Source of the DNA: Climacium dendroides
Taxonomy: Eukaryota > Streptophyta > Bryopsida > Hypnales > Climaciaceae
Length of the DNA stretch: 64,000 nt
Assembly: GCA_950106755.1 (NCBI GenBank)
Contig: OX467084.1
Location: 30,445,213-30,509,212 of the forward strand
Reading direction: 5' to 3'
Every line of letters starts with the position of its first letter. Positions within the stretch are counted from its first letter, which is position 1. Of the stretch, positions 22,785 to 35,200 are shown piece after piece. The notes beneath the pieces are model-generated. The model was given only the letters and a program-made list of their open reading frames with translations. It did not search any database and was not told where the DNA came from. The translations under genes and the position numbers were made by a program.

Positions 22785-25700
22785 GTATAGGGGAACCATT
22801 TTTAGAAGAGAAAAAATAGCTAAGTTATCAAAATTAATTTGAAATTTTTTCATGAATTTTTAGGATGGATGCTTCTTATTAGAATCTATATATGAGGCTT
22901 TGTTTCATGTCATTCTGTGCAAAAGTTAAAAGTTTTTTTTTTGTTTCAACCTCAAACTAGGCAACAAAAAATATATTCTAGAAGAATATTAATTATTTTT
23001 TTGGAATTTTATAAATTGATATCTACTCCAAAAAAATTGAACTACTAAATTCCAAATAATGAAATAATAGTTATAAGAAGTTTTATTTTGTGGGCAAGGA
23101 AGATAGAAAAAGCATATAAAGTGGTCATTTGCTTTCAATTTTGAAAATTTTCAAATAAGAATGAAAATAAATTATATTAATTTTTTATTAGAACAATCTC
23201 ACCATTGGAATTAGCAATTCTCACATTCTTCCAAAAGTTATTAGCATATTAGTTATATCTTTCATTTTGTAGCACCTTTCATTTTACAATTTTTTTAAAA
23301 ATGAATATAAATTTTTTATTGATTCAATTTTATAATATATATATTCTCAACCCGTTTTCCAATTTATTGACTAAAATGCACAAGTTGTAGGACATATTGA
23401 TTTTTTTTTAAATGTTTAAAGACAAAACTTCACCTTTTGAAAAGACTAGAAAAGGCTGAAAAGCTTGTGTTTTAAAATTTAGGCACATTAAACTTGTAAT
23501 CGGTGGTGAAACTCACTATAAAATTTTAGAACAATGTACCTAGAAAAATATTTTTTTCGAATTTTACTGAAACATGACTATGAGGGTGGTGATAACTCAA
23601 GTTCCACATTAGCTTGCAAATAATAGAAAGCACATGGTCACTTAGACTTTGTACTCAACAAACATTTCGTTGGATATTGATGGATTTTTCTTAACTCTTA
23701 TGGACAATGTGACAATCTAGCTATATCCTTGTAATATCAATGTCACAGGTGATATTGCATGCATATATTACAAGTCTTACTTTGTTTACACTTTTAAAGG
23801 CCACAAGGTTTAAATTCCTTCCAAATTATTCTCCCTTTCTCTTAATCTTTCCCAATTTGTAATCTTCAACTTTTCTTCAAATAGGATTGTTGCCTTTGAT
23901 ACTAGTTAATTATGGCACTTTAACTTTGAATTTAGGCTTGACTTGAACACTTTGCCATTTGGGCTTGTCTCTTTTCAAGGGTACACCTAATCTTTACCAC
24001 CAACTTGGGATCAATTTTTCCAATTTGATTTCATTCATTTCCAAATAATTTACTTCACCAAATTGGATTTAATTGACTACCTTGCATTCACTTTAGAAAT
24101 TTTACAACTTGATGCACATCTTACACTCTAAACCAAACTACTTGGAAAAGATTTAGATGGCAACATTCAAACTTCAACTCTCCAAATTGGCTTTGTTCAC
24201 TTCAAATCATGGGACAAACACTTCATCTTCCTTAACACTCCACCAAATTACATTTGCATCAAATTTGTGATAGATCATTCCTTAAAAATCGGCTTGAGGA
24301 CACATTTACTAAACATAAATCAACATTAAAAAGTGTATAATTGGTTATGACATACAAATCAAACCTGCATATTTATATAACTTTAGAAAACTAAAACTCA
24401 AGTTGAAATACTAATTCAAACCATAAACTTAATCAAGACTATCCACTGTTCTTAGATTAACAAAATATCCAATTGGATTCAAAGTCTCAATTCATCAAAC
24501 AATAACCACCATGACTACTTGCACACTTCAAATTTCTATTATTACTACCATCCAAAATTACTCATCTTAGCAAACATTTTTCATAAACTTTGATCAGTTT
24601 GATTACACATTCACATGACACCACATTTTCAAATTCAAATTCCTCAACAAGAGTAGACTCATAAATGGTGCCACTCATACATCCAACTAAGACCACTCTT
24701 GTAGATTGGAATTTACTATAGATTTAACTATTGAGAAACTCCTATAGTTAAAGTTCGTTCTTAGAGAGGCAAAGTGCGATGGATAATTTAATAAAGAAAT
24801 GGATTTAATCCATTCTTTAGTTTGTGCACAATTGAAGGATAGGAAAAATTATATGGTCCTACACTTACAATAATTATAGCTTATAATTTATTATAATAGA
24901 GCTAGTGAGGAACTTATCCAATTCTGTTTTTTTTCTCCTTCTATAGACCAACTTTAGCTTCCGGTCATCAACCACCCCAAGTCTCCAATTGTGCTTCTAC
25001 ACTCGTCGGCTGCATCAATCGTTGATTTCTTTTCCGTTGATTCCCAATCTCCATACCAAGTTTCTCACCAACACATCTATTGGATCCTCTCAAATGAAAT
25101 TCAGGTACTACTGATTCTCTCTAAAATTCCACATTTACTATAGAATTTATTCACAAATCCAGATTAACTTACTATAGATTTCACTCTCAGTAATAACTTT
25201 CACATAAACTCTCTTAGAACTAAACCCAGTTGTTATCGATTACATTTGCCATTGATTATTACCATTGAATCTTAATATAGTTTAGACATTCATGCTCCAT
25301 CACAGCCATAGATATTTCTTACAAACTAAACCTATCAACCTAATCACTCAATCATCAAGATTCATCACCATTGCAATACATCTTCAACAATTGCAGAACT
25401 CTATAATAATAAATACACATTATATTCCACAGTAATCCACAATTGATCCAGTCACACACAGTCATAACACACAATTGACAGAAAAATATTACAATAGCAT
25501 TCCCGCTTTATAGATCCGTAAAATTTACAATTGTTCTTTCATTCCTCGCCATCTCACTCCGTAAAAACCAATCAATCCAGTACATACACAAAATCACACA
25601 CCAGCACTACAGACTGAATTCCTCACCACACCACAACTATCGATCACTTTGAACACTGCCGGCTACACCACTACACAAGAGACCTAGACTCTCTCTTCCA

Positions 25701-26765
25701 GATTCCCCGTCAACCTCGCGAACCATTGTATTTCACCAACATCAACCGGCTAGTTCGTAACCGCCATAATAGCTCGTATCCCTTTCATCCATAGACCTGC
25801 AACTATAGATGAACTACTGCTAGAAGCCCAACTGACTAGCAACTATAGAGAATTAACCCCAAAATATTATAATATTATAGAAAATTTGAGAAAATTACCA
25901 CTACAAAAAGGTTTTAAAACAAAAAAAAAATACTACAATCATAAGACTACAACTCTTTTACTTCAATTAGAATTCATGCACATTGAACAAGTGTAGACTC
26001 TCATAGATAGCATTCAACTTGATTTCATAATATATAAGCTAAGGTAAGAGGCTCCTGAATGGAATATGTAAGAGGAAATGTTACTGTGTGAAAAAAGGTG
26101 CTGAAGGAAAAAAATTTGGTGAATTTTTCATAGAAAGGAAAATAAAAACAACACATCAATGGGTGTTTTCATTATAATTTTTTGAATTGTAAAGAATTTT
26201 TGACAGTTTTTCAAAGTGACAACAACGTAGGTCACTATTCATACTCTAAGACTAGGGTAGTAATGAATGAGAAGAAGCCAATGAAGTGAGGGGATAAGTC
26301 CAACAACTAATCAATTATATGCTTGGAGTGCTCACATGAGTCTTTAAAACGTTTGCTTCATTCCTGTAATAGAACTATACATATGTGAACGCAACTTTAA
26401 TGCATGCGCTATGTTTGGAAAATGGAGTAGCCCATAAACTATTTTGCCTCATTGTATAGTCAGAAAAGCTACCATTGAAGTACTTTGAAGCAATTGCAGG
26501 AATGACGACAATGGTTCAGACCTGCGCCAAAACTAGCCACAATTGTCTATTAACTACTTGTATCAGTTGAAAGAACCGCTCATACTGATGAGAGAACCTT
26601 CCCCCTAGTAGTTGCTTTAGTTAATTTGAAATTCAAATTATGCTATTGGCCCCATTGGCACGTCGTTGCTCCTTCTAGTTCTTCTTTGATGTTGCTCCTG
26701 CACTGGTCCTCATTGGTTGTTGTTCTTGCGTCCCTCCTCACCTCCTCCTTTGTCGTAGTTCTTGC
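22785..26765. other. AT-rich, no recognisable gene
   Basis: Six-frame reading shows frequent stops throughout. From about 24900 to 25850 the sequence is somewhat richer in C, with short open frames lacking any domain. No RNA gene, splice chain or clear inverted-repeat element was found. Confidence 0.5.
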
Positions 26766-27055
26766 AGTACTCCCACAATGTTCCTGTAGTACTCCCACAA
26801 TACTCCTACAATTTTCCCGCAGTGTTCTCACAATTCTTCCGCAGTGCTCCTACAATTGTCCCGTAGTGCTTCTGCAAACCTAAACCGTAGTTCTTCTGCA
26901 ATTTTTTTGCAATTCTCCCACAGTTCTCATGCAATTCTCTCACAGTCCTCTCGTAGTGTTTCCTCAATGCTCCCGCAATACTCCTTTAGTTCTTCCGCAG
27001 TGCTCCTGCAATGCTCCCATAGTTCTCCTACAATATTCCTTGCCTCCTTTTCTAT
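26766..27055 (+). repeat. 11-bp degenerate minisatellite
   Basis: About 25 successive 11-bp units fit RYARTNYTYYY, for example ACAATGTTCCT, GTAGTACTCCC, ACAATACTCCT, GCAGTGCTCCT. The strand is strongly pyrimidine-biased outside the AAT/AGT cores. Because 33 is divisible by 3, it yields Leu/Ser/Pro-rich open frames (about 26626-27284) that I do not regard as genes. Confidence 0.75.
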
Positions 27056-27743
27056 TGTTGCTTCCGTAATGGTCTTCCTCTATCATTGCTTTGGTGCTGC
27101 TCCTCCTTTGTCGTTGGTGCCTTCATCGATGCTACAATGTTATTTCTTCTACAGTGAGTGCGCCATAGGTATGTCTCCTTATTTTCTTATTGTGCAGACT
27201 TGGTTTGCGGCTATATTTTCAAAATCTTGTTGTTCTTCAATTTATTTATTTTTTGTTTTCTTGGCACACATCTTTATTTTTTAATGCTTCTATTTTTGTG
27301 TAGGTACCTTTGCAAGCCATATGCTGAGATAATGACTGCGTTCTTCTCCACCACATGTATATTCACTTTCATGAACTCCCTTTGTAGCTTATATTTCTAA
27401 AACTGTTGTACATTATAGGGGGGGCTATTGTACCTCATACTTGCTTAATTGCTTGTTGTACATGCACCTACTGTCAGTACATGAGAAGAGTTTACATAAG
27501 ACATTGTTCTTGTCCAAAATGGGTTGAAGCTATGAAATGTAGACGTCTATTGTATAGAATGAGGAATGACACTACTACGTCACAGCTGTAGCCAAACTTT
27601 GCAAAGGGGAGGTACAATCCTTGGATCTTTACCTCTTTTTTTTGCTCTTCTTCTCTCAATAGAAACTCTTTGGTTGTCTTTATAGATTTGGGGCATGAAG
27701 CTACAATATGGTGCCAACTATCCTACTATAGGGGCGTTGGCTC

Positions 27744-30115
27744 TTATAGCTGCATGCAACTTTTCTCCAAGTGCTTTAACATTTTTGACACTCCATTCTT
27801 CATTGTGCCTTCTCTTACTTCTAGGTCTGCTCTCATTTCTATCTCTTGCAACTTTAGTTGTTTCTCCATTGCCCTTTGCTGTTTGTTGCTTTCCTTTTGT
27901 AACATCTTTATTTCTTTTCTTGCAACAACTGCTTCTCTTTCTGACGCAACTTCTTCAAGCTCCTTTACATGCTCCTCTTCAGTAAATAGAATATATTTCT
28001 TATAGTCAATTTGGGTTTCTATTCTCCTTCTTGATATGGGATTGAAATGTATTCATGGTAACTCTAAGAACTTGGAAAAACCATGAGTCTTCTCATGTAT
28101 TTGCTCTTGTATTGATCCAACTTCCCCTCCAGCTACTTCTATGCCTTCTGTTTCTATAGGCCTACCTTCCTCATCAATGGAACTACCATTATCTTTTTCC
28201 TGGCTACATGCTTCTTTGTTTGAACCATCTACTTGGACATAGTATTGTGTGTAGTGTGGCACATGGGTTGGAACCTTGTCAAAAATCTCTTGCAAATCAC
28301 AATGCTATAGTTGGGCATTTGATTCAAAAACTTGTGGACTGGTTTCCATGCTTCTACCTTTTGTGCTTCCTTGTCCTCTTTTGTATGCCTCACTAGGACC
28401 TATTTTGTTGTTCATGGCAGTTGAATCTAGAGGGTATATGCCTATAGTTGAAAATCCCTTGATAAAATTATGGGAAAACAGTGCTCTCTTTAAACCATGG
28501 GACACCCACTAGGCTAAATCCTCTTTCACTGGCACCTGGCCTTTGTGACCCAGTGTCCACTTATTCCTATAAGCTTTGAAAGATAATTTAAAGGGCTTGA
28601 AACAAATGACATCTAGTGGTTGCAAAGCGTAGGAGGTGTGGGAAAGAAATGTTAGCATATCAACTCCTTTAGACATAGCCAACTTAATAACTTCTAGTGT
28701 AACATGTGATTTATGTCCATCCAGAATTAACAAGTGCCTATTTTGGAGGGGACAAACCATACAACTTTGAAATTATGTGAACACTACAAGGGAAAGGGGT
28801 TCGAAATGACAAGAATTTAACATGAAATTATCGAAAATGACAGTAGCTGTCAATTGCAAACCTATTCCTATCAATTCTTTGTTTTTGTCAACAGTTTGAT
28901 ACAAAACTATCCGAATTGACAACAAGTATGTATTGACAATATGTTGCTATCAAATGATGACAATTCTATGAATTAAATTTTGTAAGATTGAAGGGTAGAG
29001 AGTCTATTTTTATAGTGAAATGTATTGTCCATCAAGAATCCTCAAAAACTATGGGATAATTTAACAATGAGAGCTTGACCGCTCATTGTTAAAAATTGCA
29101 GGAATTGTGTTCAAAGTTTACATTGTCTCTAAATTTTGTTCATAACTTTTGATTGGAGAATCTAAATCTGAAACGGATTTTTGGAGGTAAAATTTAAATT
29201 GATTTCCCAACTTATCTTAGTTCAAAATTTTCTGAAAATATATAATCTACTATGCCTAAGTGAGGTCTGAAATTTCACTTTGAACACAATTCTTGCAATT
29301 GATATATCCTATATGAGTTGCCTTGCCTACCACCACCCTTTATGTATAAAGGAATTGTTTTCTACACTTGCCTCACTTGCAATAAGAGGCATTTGGAGGC
29401 ATGTTTCTGAATGTGAAGCTTGATTTTGATAGATAATGGTTTTAAGTAGTAAAACTTAATGAGTCGGTTGTTCAGGAACAATGTGGCAAACTTGGGCCAT
29501 GAGCCTAGAAATCATTAGTTTTTTTGACATCATGGATGAAAGCTAGGTTGAAAAGGTCTCAAATTCTGATGACAACTAATAACAAAATTCTGTCAACTAA
29601 TTGGCCAAATCAAGACGTTCCCACTGACAAAGTAATTGACAAATTTTTGTTAATTTGTTGTCAATAAGGACACAGATATCCTTGTAGTGGAAGAAAATGT
29701 AACATCCACTTTCTAAATAATGCATTAGTCATCTATACTTTAGGTTGCATGGCTTATATAGCCCTTGTTCTCTTGTCTTTCTTAAGAAATTTCTAGACTT
29801 TTTCTTGCCTTTGAATATGCAGTAGTCAGGCTTTGCATTGATGCAAGTCAAGACAAACAACCACTTTCTTTGGTCTATACTAACCTTATGCACATTTCTA
29901 GACCCTTTCTTTACTATGACATAACCTCCACCATCTTTTCCAACTTGGACGCCACTCTCATCACAATTCCAAATGTGATTAGGTTCATAATGGTGTTTGT
30001 CATACAACAATTGTAGGTTGTAGAAAGAGGCTATTAATTCAAAACACAGATTTTTAGCTCTTCTTTGTTCAAGGGCTTGGGCTTTCTTTATTACTAATTT
30101 TGTATACCTTGGTCA
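27744..30115 (-). pseudogene. Pogo/Tigger-like (DDE_1) transposase relic, split by a CACTA element
   Basis: Minus strand, from about 30115 down to TAA at 27744-27746. It starts with KKAQALEQRRAKN, then HIWNCDESGVQVGK (first catalytic Asp). After the inserted element come LLILDGHKSHVT (second Asp) and YALQPLDVICFKPFK (third Asp, 35 residues later), followed by NFIKGFSTIGIYPLD. The C-terminal tail is a lysine/glutamate coiled coil (LFTEEEHVKELEEVASE). This order fits DDE_1 superfamily cut-and-paste transposases. Removing the 908-bp element and one GAA leaves all parts in one frame, broken by about five stops (near 29729, 29690, 28506, 28302 and 28053). The N-terminal DNA-binding region is not recognisable beyond 30115. 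Not functional. Confidence 0.82.
28782..29689. mobile_element. 908-bp CACTA-type element inside the transposase relic, GAA duplication
   Basis: Starts CACTACAAGGGAAAGG and ends ATATCCTTGTAGTG, flanked by GAA on both sides. Subterminal sequence repeats TGACAA/GTCAA motifs. An inner inverted repeat pairs AATTGTGTTCAAAGT (about 29105) with ACTTTGAACACAATT (about 29278). It contains a module (about 29130-29250) shared with the elements at 30697-31898 and 39633-41234. No transposase of its own, so non-autonomous. Confidence 0.9.
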
Positions 30116-30696
30116 ACTACTGGGCAAGAAGAATGGCGTTTGTCATTGGGGTTGTTGTCTCCTTTCCGGCTTTCTCTAACAGTCCCTCCTTTTGCTGCAA
30201 TTCATCAAATTTCTGCTGTTGACTATCGTTGTCAGGCGAAGCAACTAGCTGCCGCATTCCCATCTATTACGACATCTACATGCGGCTATCATCAAGCAAC
30301 ACTCCTCTAGCTTCTCCACTGTCACAAATTTGGTCAACAGAGTCAACACTTCAGTTGTTGATGCCAACAAAAGTATTAGAGTATTCAGGAAATTGAAAAG
30401 GCTATGTGTTTGTCACATTTGGTCTACTTTGCATGAGGAGCTCCATAGGTTCAGTACAATGGGGCACTAGAGCTACAATTGGGTCGTCCTCATCAGCCTC
30501 AAAAAATTGCAAGATGTCCTCACGGGATTGTGGCCGGTCAACTCCTTTGTCATGTGTCGCCGTGGACGTCTGCTGCTAAGGTAAAAATTGTGGTTGAGGC
30601 TGTACTATCTAGTGTTCCTTCTATCCATGAAAGAGGCGACTTTCATCTACATTGCAATCTTCTTTTTCATATGTGTCCATCTCTTCAAACTACTTC
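30116..30696 (-). other. Region upstream of the transposase relic; open acidic fragment
   Basis: On the minus strand about 30413-30580 is open and reads DRPQSREDILQFFEADEDDP then VALVPHCTEPMELLM and stop. It might be the degenerate N-terminal part of the transposase or of the acidic ORF at 31895-32068, which lies in line with it once the CACTA element between them is removed. No family recognised. Confidence 0.3.
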
Positions 30697-30868
30697 CACT
30701 AGTAGAAAATCAGTGACCAAATCAACAAATAGTCAACAAATTTCTGTTAACTTGGGTACTGTATTGTCCATTTTCACAAATTTTTGTTGATTTTGCCCAA
30801 ATTAACAAAATGGTCACATTATTTTTGTTGATTTGGATAGTGCAACTAAAATCAACAAAATTTTGTTA

Positions 30869-30966
30869 AATCTTTTAGAATCTTTTAGAATCTTTTAGAA
30901 TCTTTTTGGAATCTTTTGGAATCTTTTAGAATCTCCTGGAATCTCTTGGAATCTCTTGGAATCTTT
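30869..30966 (+). repeat. 10-bp tandem repeat within the CACTA element
   Basis: About ten head-to-tail copies of AATCTTTTAG, drifting to AATCTCTTGG on the right side. One unit has an extra T (AATCTTTTTGG). Confidence 0.85.
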
Positions 30967-31021
30967 AATTGTACAATGTAGATTTTTTCAAAAACTAAAC
31001 ATTAACAATTCGGTATTTCTT

Positions 31022-31381
31022 AAAGTCAGCATACTTCAGGTCCGGTTTTGACTTAATAAATGACCTTTTTTCAAGAAACTTTGAACTAATAAAAGTTGGA
31101 AAATCAAGCCAACTTTCACCTCCAACAATCCGTTTGAGATTTAGATCCTCCAATCAAAAGTTATGGACAAAAATCAGAGAGGGGTGAAAATGAATCATTT
31201 CTTTTACATTTTTAAAACCCCTCTCTGATTTTTGTCCATAACTTTTTATTGGAGGATCTAAATCTCAAACGGATTGTTGGAGGTGAAAGTTGGCTTGATT
31301 TTCCAACTTTTATTAGTTCAAAGTTTCTTGAGAAAAGGTCATTTACTAAGTCAAAACCATCCCTGAAGTACGCTGACTTTA
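31022..31381. repeat. 360-bp internal hairpin of the CACTA element
   Basis: The left arm begins AAAGTCAGCATACTTCAGG and the right arm ends CCTGAAGTACGCTGACTTT. The arms pair over about 160 bases each, including CAAACGGATTGTTGGAGGTG against its complement, with a loop near 31195-31215. The arm sequence is the module that also occurs singly in the 28782 element and as a worn hairpin at 40260-40536. Confidence 0.88.
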
Positions 31382-31448
31382 AAAAAAAATGGGAAAAAAA
31401 TGAAAAACTAAACAAATAAGATTTTATATACACTTTAAACATGTATAT

Positions 31449-31517
31449 GTATAAGTGGTGCATTGGTTTGAGTCTTGGGCCTCAACCACGAGGTTCAAGG
31501 TTCAAACCTTGATGCCA
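31449..31517 (+). promoter_or_regulatory. tRNA-like pol III promoter motif (A and B box)
   Basis: TGGTGCATTGG at about 31456-31466 resembles an A box (one mismatch to TRGYNNARNNG). GGTTCAAACC at 31499-31508 is a perfect B-box core, at tRNA-like spacing. The text between them (GGGCCTCAACCACGAGG) resembles an anticodon arm, but no acceptor stem pairs. Best read as a tRNA-derived fragment, not a tRNA gene. Confidence 0.4.
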
Positions 31518-31632
31518 ACGTTGGCCATGTGAATTGCCAACGTGGCATTTGGATTGTCCACGTGGCATTCAAGTAGCTTGTGTGGCATGCCACGTGGCTA
31601 GTTGGGGGTGCCTATGTGGCATTTCCATGTGT
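31511..31632. promoter_or_regulatory. G-box cluster (CCACGTGGC) within the CACTA element
   Basis: Five related blocks in about 120 bp: GCCAACGTGGCAT, TCCACGTGGCAT, GTGTGGCATGCC, GCCACGTGGCT and TATGTGGCAT. Two are perfect palindromic CACGTG G-boxes in the strong CCACGTGGC context known to bind plant bZIP and bHLH factors (ABRE type). This stretch is much GC-richer than the rest of the element. Confidence 0.6.
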
Positions 31633-31894
31633 CACCTTTTATTCATTTTTTTTCAAAAAAAATAATTTAAAAAAATAATGTGACCAAATTAACAAAAAAA
31701 TTAACACTTTTTTGTTCTAAAACAACACTTTTTTGTTAGAAATTCAACACTTTTTTGTTCTTAAACAACACATTTTTGTTCAAAAATCAACACTTTTCTG
31801 TTCAAAAGTGCCCAAATTAACACGTCCAAATTAACAAAAAAAATCAACACTTTTCTGTTGATTTTTGTTAATTTGGTCACTGTATTTTTCTACT

Positions 31895-32068
31895 AGTGTT
31901 CCATTGTTCCTTTGTTTTTACCAAACTATAGAGCTCCTCATCTTCCTCCTTGCTACTAGAGTCTTCATCATCTTCATAAAACTCAGAGGTGCTACTAGTG
32001 GCACTTGTTTGTCTATACCAGCTACCTTCGTTTCCCTCACTTCCTTCCTCAGTACTATTGTCACTCAT
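31895..32068 (-). pseudogene. Acidic Ser/Glu-rich ORF interrupted by the CACTA insertion
   Basis: The minus strand reads MSDNSTEEGSEGNEGSWYRQ, then a serine/threonine run, then EDDEDSSSKEEDEELYSL and EQW, where the TTC-duplicated CACTA element begins. The frame is also open about 50 codons upstream. Precise removal of the element continues the frame for a few residues before TAG, then FEEMDTYEKEDCN. No domain is recognised. It may be an N-terminal region belonging with the transposase relic downstream. Confidence 0.35.
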
Positions 32069-32219
32069 GCTAGTCCGTTTGTGAATGCAAGTCAAATTTT
32101 TTTTGAGAATTGTATTTTGCCCATACACTACATCCACTGTCAATGCTTCAAAAGAGTAAAATTTGTTGGAAGAAGGCTTTGAGCATGCATGGGATTGTAG
32201 AATTTTCAATGCCATCTTC

Positions 32220-35200
32220 TATAAGTACGGTTTGTGAAAGTGGAGGCTCAACAGCCATGTTAGCAGACACAATTTTTTAACTATTAATTAATTATGGTAT
32301 ACTACTTGAAATTGTACAGTTTCTTAAACCAACGGCTCATACATTAGAAAGCACGCCAACATACTCCAAAATATCTTAGTAGTACAACCATTCTTCAATG
32401 CATAAGAATACATTATAAATATTTTTGTTCATGGGCCCTTCATAAATTGTACACTAAGCATCTTCATTCAATTCAGTTGCCATTGCTAAAATGAAATTTG
32501 TAAACTCTGTAAAGTGCTCATATCTCTTTGATTAAGATAATTTTTATGTAAGTGATGAGCAAATACAATACATTTTACTCATCCTTTCCACTTCATTACT
32601 ACTATCAAAGCAACCATTTCAGACCAACTCTTTTGACTATTGTCACTATCATCCATTCAAAGAACTCGCTGTACCATTCTTGCATCTTTTGTAGGGGCAG
32701 TTCCTAATGCCCAGTCAATTTTTGGGTTCTCCTATACTCTCAAACTGCATGCATTTCAACTTGAATCACATACGTAAATCACATAGACTACAACCAATTA
32801 GGCTTGAAAGTATATTATATTAAACAAAATTGGTGAGCATATCACTGTTATAGATTATCTCTGAGTTCATCATCTCAAAAGATTTCCACCAACTTAAACA
32901 CAAATATCTTCCTCATCCAACCAACACTCTCACACTCAACCTTGCCACTAAACCTCACACTCCAGCATTCACATAGAAAAAAAAAATATGTAGGATAGAA
33001 CCACCTATAACCGACCCAATAAGCAATTGTATACATGAGGTGAAGTACAGTAATGAAGCAAATGTTTTCACAAGTATAGAGATAGAAATGAAGGGATTGC
33101 CAAAATTTGATAATTTTATTGCTTAAATTGAAATTACTATAGATTTTGGAAGGCAAAAGTTGGTCTAAACCCGTGTCCAATGTGTAGACTATTCCAAAAC
33201 TACTCATTTAAGAGAGTACTTCTTATTTACTTTGGCACTTTAAACCAAGCAGATGTGTCATAAAAAGAATGGAGGAATTGATGGTGGAAAATCAAGAATT
33301 CATGTTTGGAAATTAGTCTAGCCTCTCTTGAATTTCAGCCCTTTTATTGATTGTTGATAGGGTTGTGGTTGGTAATGGGTGGTTCTAGCCTAGCCCAATA
33401 CGGCTAGGATGTTCACTTGATTCTCTCAATAGTGGATTACTTCACAATTGCAAGCTAGAATCTAATAAAGCTCAAAAATGGCAATTAGGAGCCAACTTGG
33501 AAACAACCTAATTGTACTACTAATCAAATTGGAACTACCAACTCCAACTAGAATCCCTTATCTCACCTAATTGGCACCACTACCACATCATAAACCTAGT
33601 TCAAACTCCCACTTGGAATTCCTATGAAAATTACCACCCAAAAAAAACAAAATAACATCCAAACTACCAATTAGAAACAAGAAATTAACAAACAACTTGC
33701 CAATTTGTGATAGAAACGCCACTAAAAACACAAAACAAAAGCCAAAAATAAAATCAACTAAGAATTCTACATAGCCCCATACAAATCAATTTGCATCCAC
33801 ACAAACTACTAGCCTTTGGACTTCTTTGATACATACTTTGTTGGTACAATTTGGAGCTTAGGCTTCTCCTCTTCTTTTGCCAATTTGAATGCAAGCTCCT
33901 CCTACTTCCAAATATCCTTTTGATTATCATAAAAAGACATGGAAGGGTCTCCTTGAGTGCTAATTAAGTGCCACACACATATCGACAACTAGAACATAAT
34001 GAATTCATCGTAAAAATTGTGTGATATACATGAGTTCCAACATCTTTACCCACTCAGTAGAATGATAATGAATCTTTGAAAATATCTCAATGTTGGTGCT
34101 CAATTGAGCACCTAATCTATAATCCACAACAAATCGGTACTCTTTACACTAATTGGCAAGAACCGTTGCAAATATACTTGGTTAAAAACAAACTAGGTCC
34201 TTGTGGTTCTGATGCCTCAACACAAATTATTTTATACACTTGTTTCTACTCAATGTATGTATTAGATTGGCCTTGGATTTTTGGTCAATTGTACTAATAA
34301 GAATTCAACTTGGTAGACTCCAACTACAAATAACATCGAGGGCAGGGATGTACAATAGTGCATGTCACTTGAAGCCACAAGGGGAGGAGTTGATAACTTG
34401 GTAAAATGGTAGCACATTGCATATGGTCTAATTTATCCAATGCTACAATTAGGGGTCTTCTCACATGCACATGATCTTTACCAATCTACAACAATGCATC
34501 CCAATTTGGAAAAGGCACATCCACATGTTTGTCAAACAAATTCTAATAGTATTCCAAATAGCGATCATCATCATCCGAATAGGAGGGTGTGAGCGCTTAT
34601 TTACCCACTCTTGGTAAATCAGCAAACACAACTAGGTTCTTTTAGTTGGTCCTATCCTATGGGTGTTCTAACGTCGGTCCATTGTGCCTTCCAAGCAATG
34701 GATCTTTTCTAATTCCTAAGTATGTTTCAAGCATGCGAAAACCCAACCAAACCTAAGTTTTAACTTATTAGTTATTTGGTAATTCCTAATTCTAATGAGC
34801 CGCTGAAGTTATTCCTTGAAAGATGATTCAGACCTTAATTAAGCATTTCATCTTGTAAAGGGATAATTCCCCTTTCCAAAACTATAAAAATTTCTTGAAT
34901 CGGACACTCCCATCAAAAGATATGGGTGGATGAAGTTTGACCACTAAATGGCCTTTCAAAACTTCATCCACTATTTTTGATAGGTTCCCTATTTCAGAAG
35001 ACTTTGGAATTTCTAGGATGTAACTAAAGTACCTTTCTCTACTTATATCTGAAATTTGGTCCGTTTTGGAAATTTTATCTAATTCTCATCCAATTTAGGT
35101 CCTAAACTTCATCCTTTCATATCTTGTTGAGTTTTAAGACTTTTATAGAGTTCAAGGTTCCTATGGGTTTTGATTATTCTCTTCTACAACCTTGTGATTC

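Larger units (their letters stand above)
30697..31898. mobile_element. 1202-bp CACTA-type element, TTC duplication
   Basis: Left end CACTAGTAGAAAATCAGTGA, right end TTTTTCTACTAGTG, with matching inner sequence (GTGACCAAAT...AACAAA on both sides), flanked by a perfect TTC duplication. Internal parts from left to right: a 10-bp tandem repeat, a 360-bp hairpin, a pol III-like motif, a G-box cluster and subterminal AACACTTTTTTGTT repeats. No open frame for a transposase, so it depends on a helper. Confidence 0.92.

Noticed and set aside
26626..27284. Leu/Ser/Cys-rich open frames of 85-146 codons
   Set aside because: They are a by-product of the 11-bp pyrimidine-rich repeat, with no domain or splice support.
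31449..31517. A true tRNA gene
   Set aside because: A- and B-box-like motifs exist but no acceptor stem pairs, and the anticodon stem has a mismatch.
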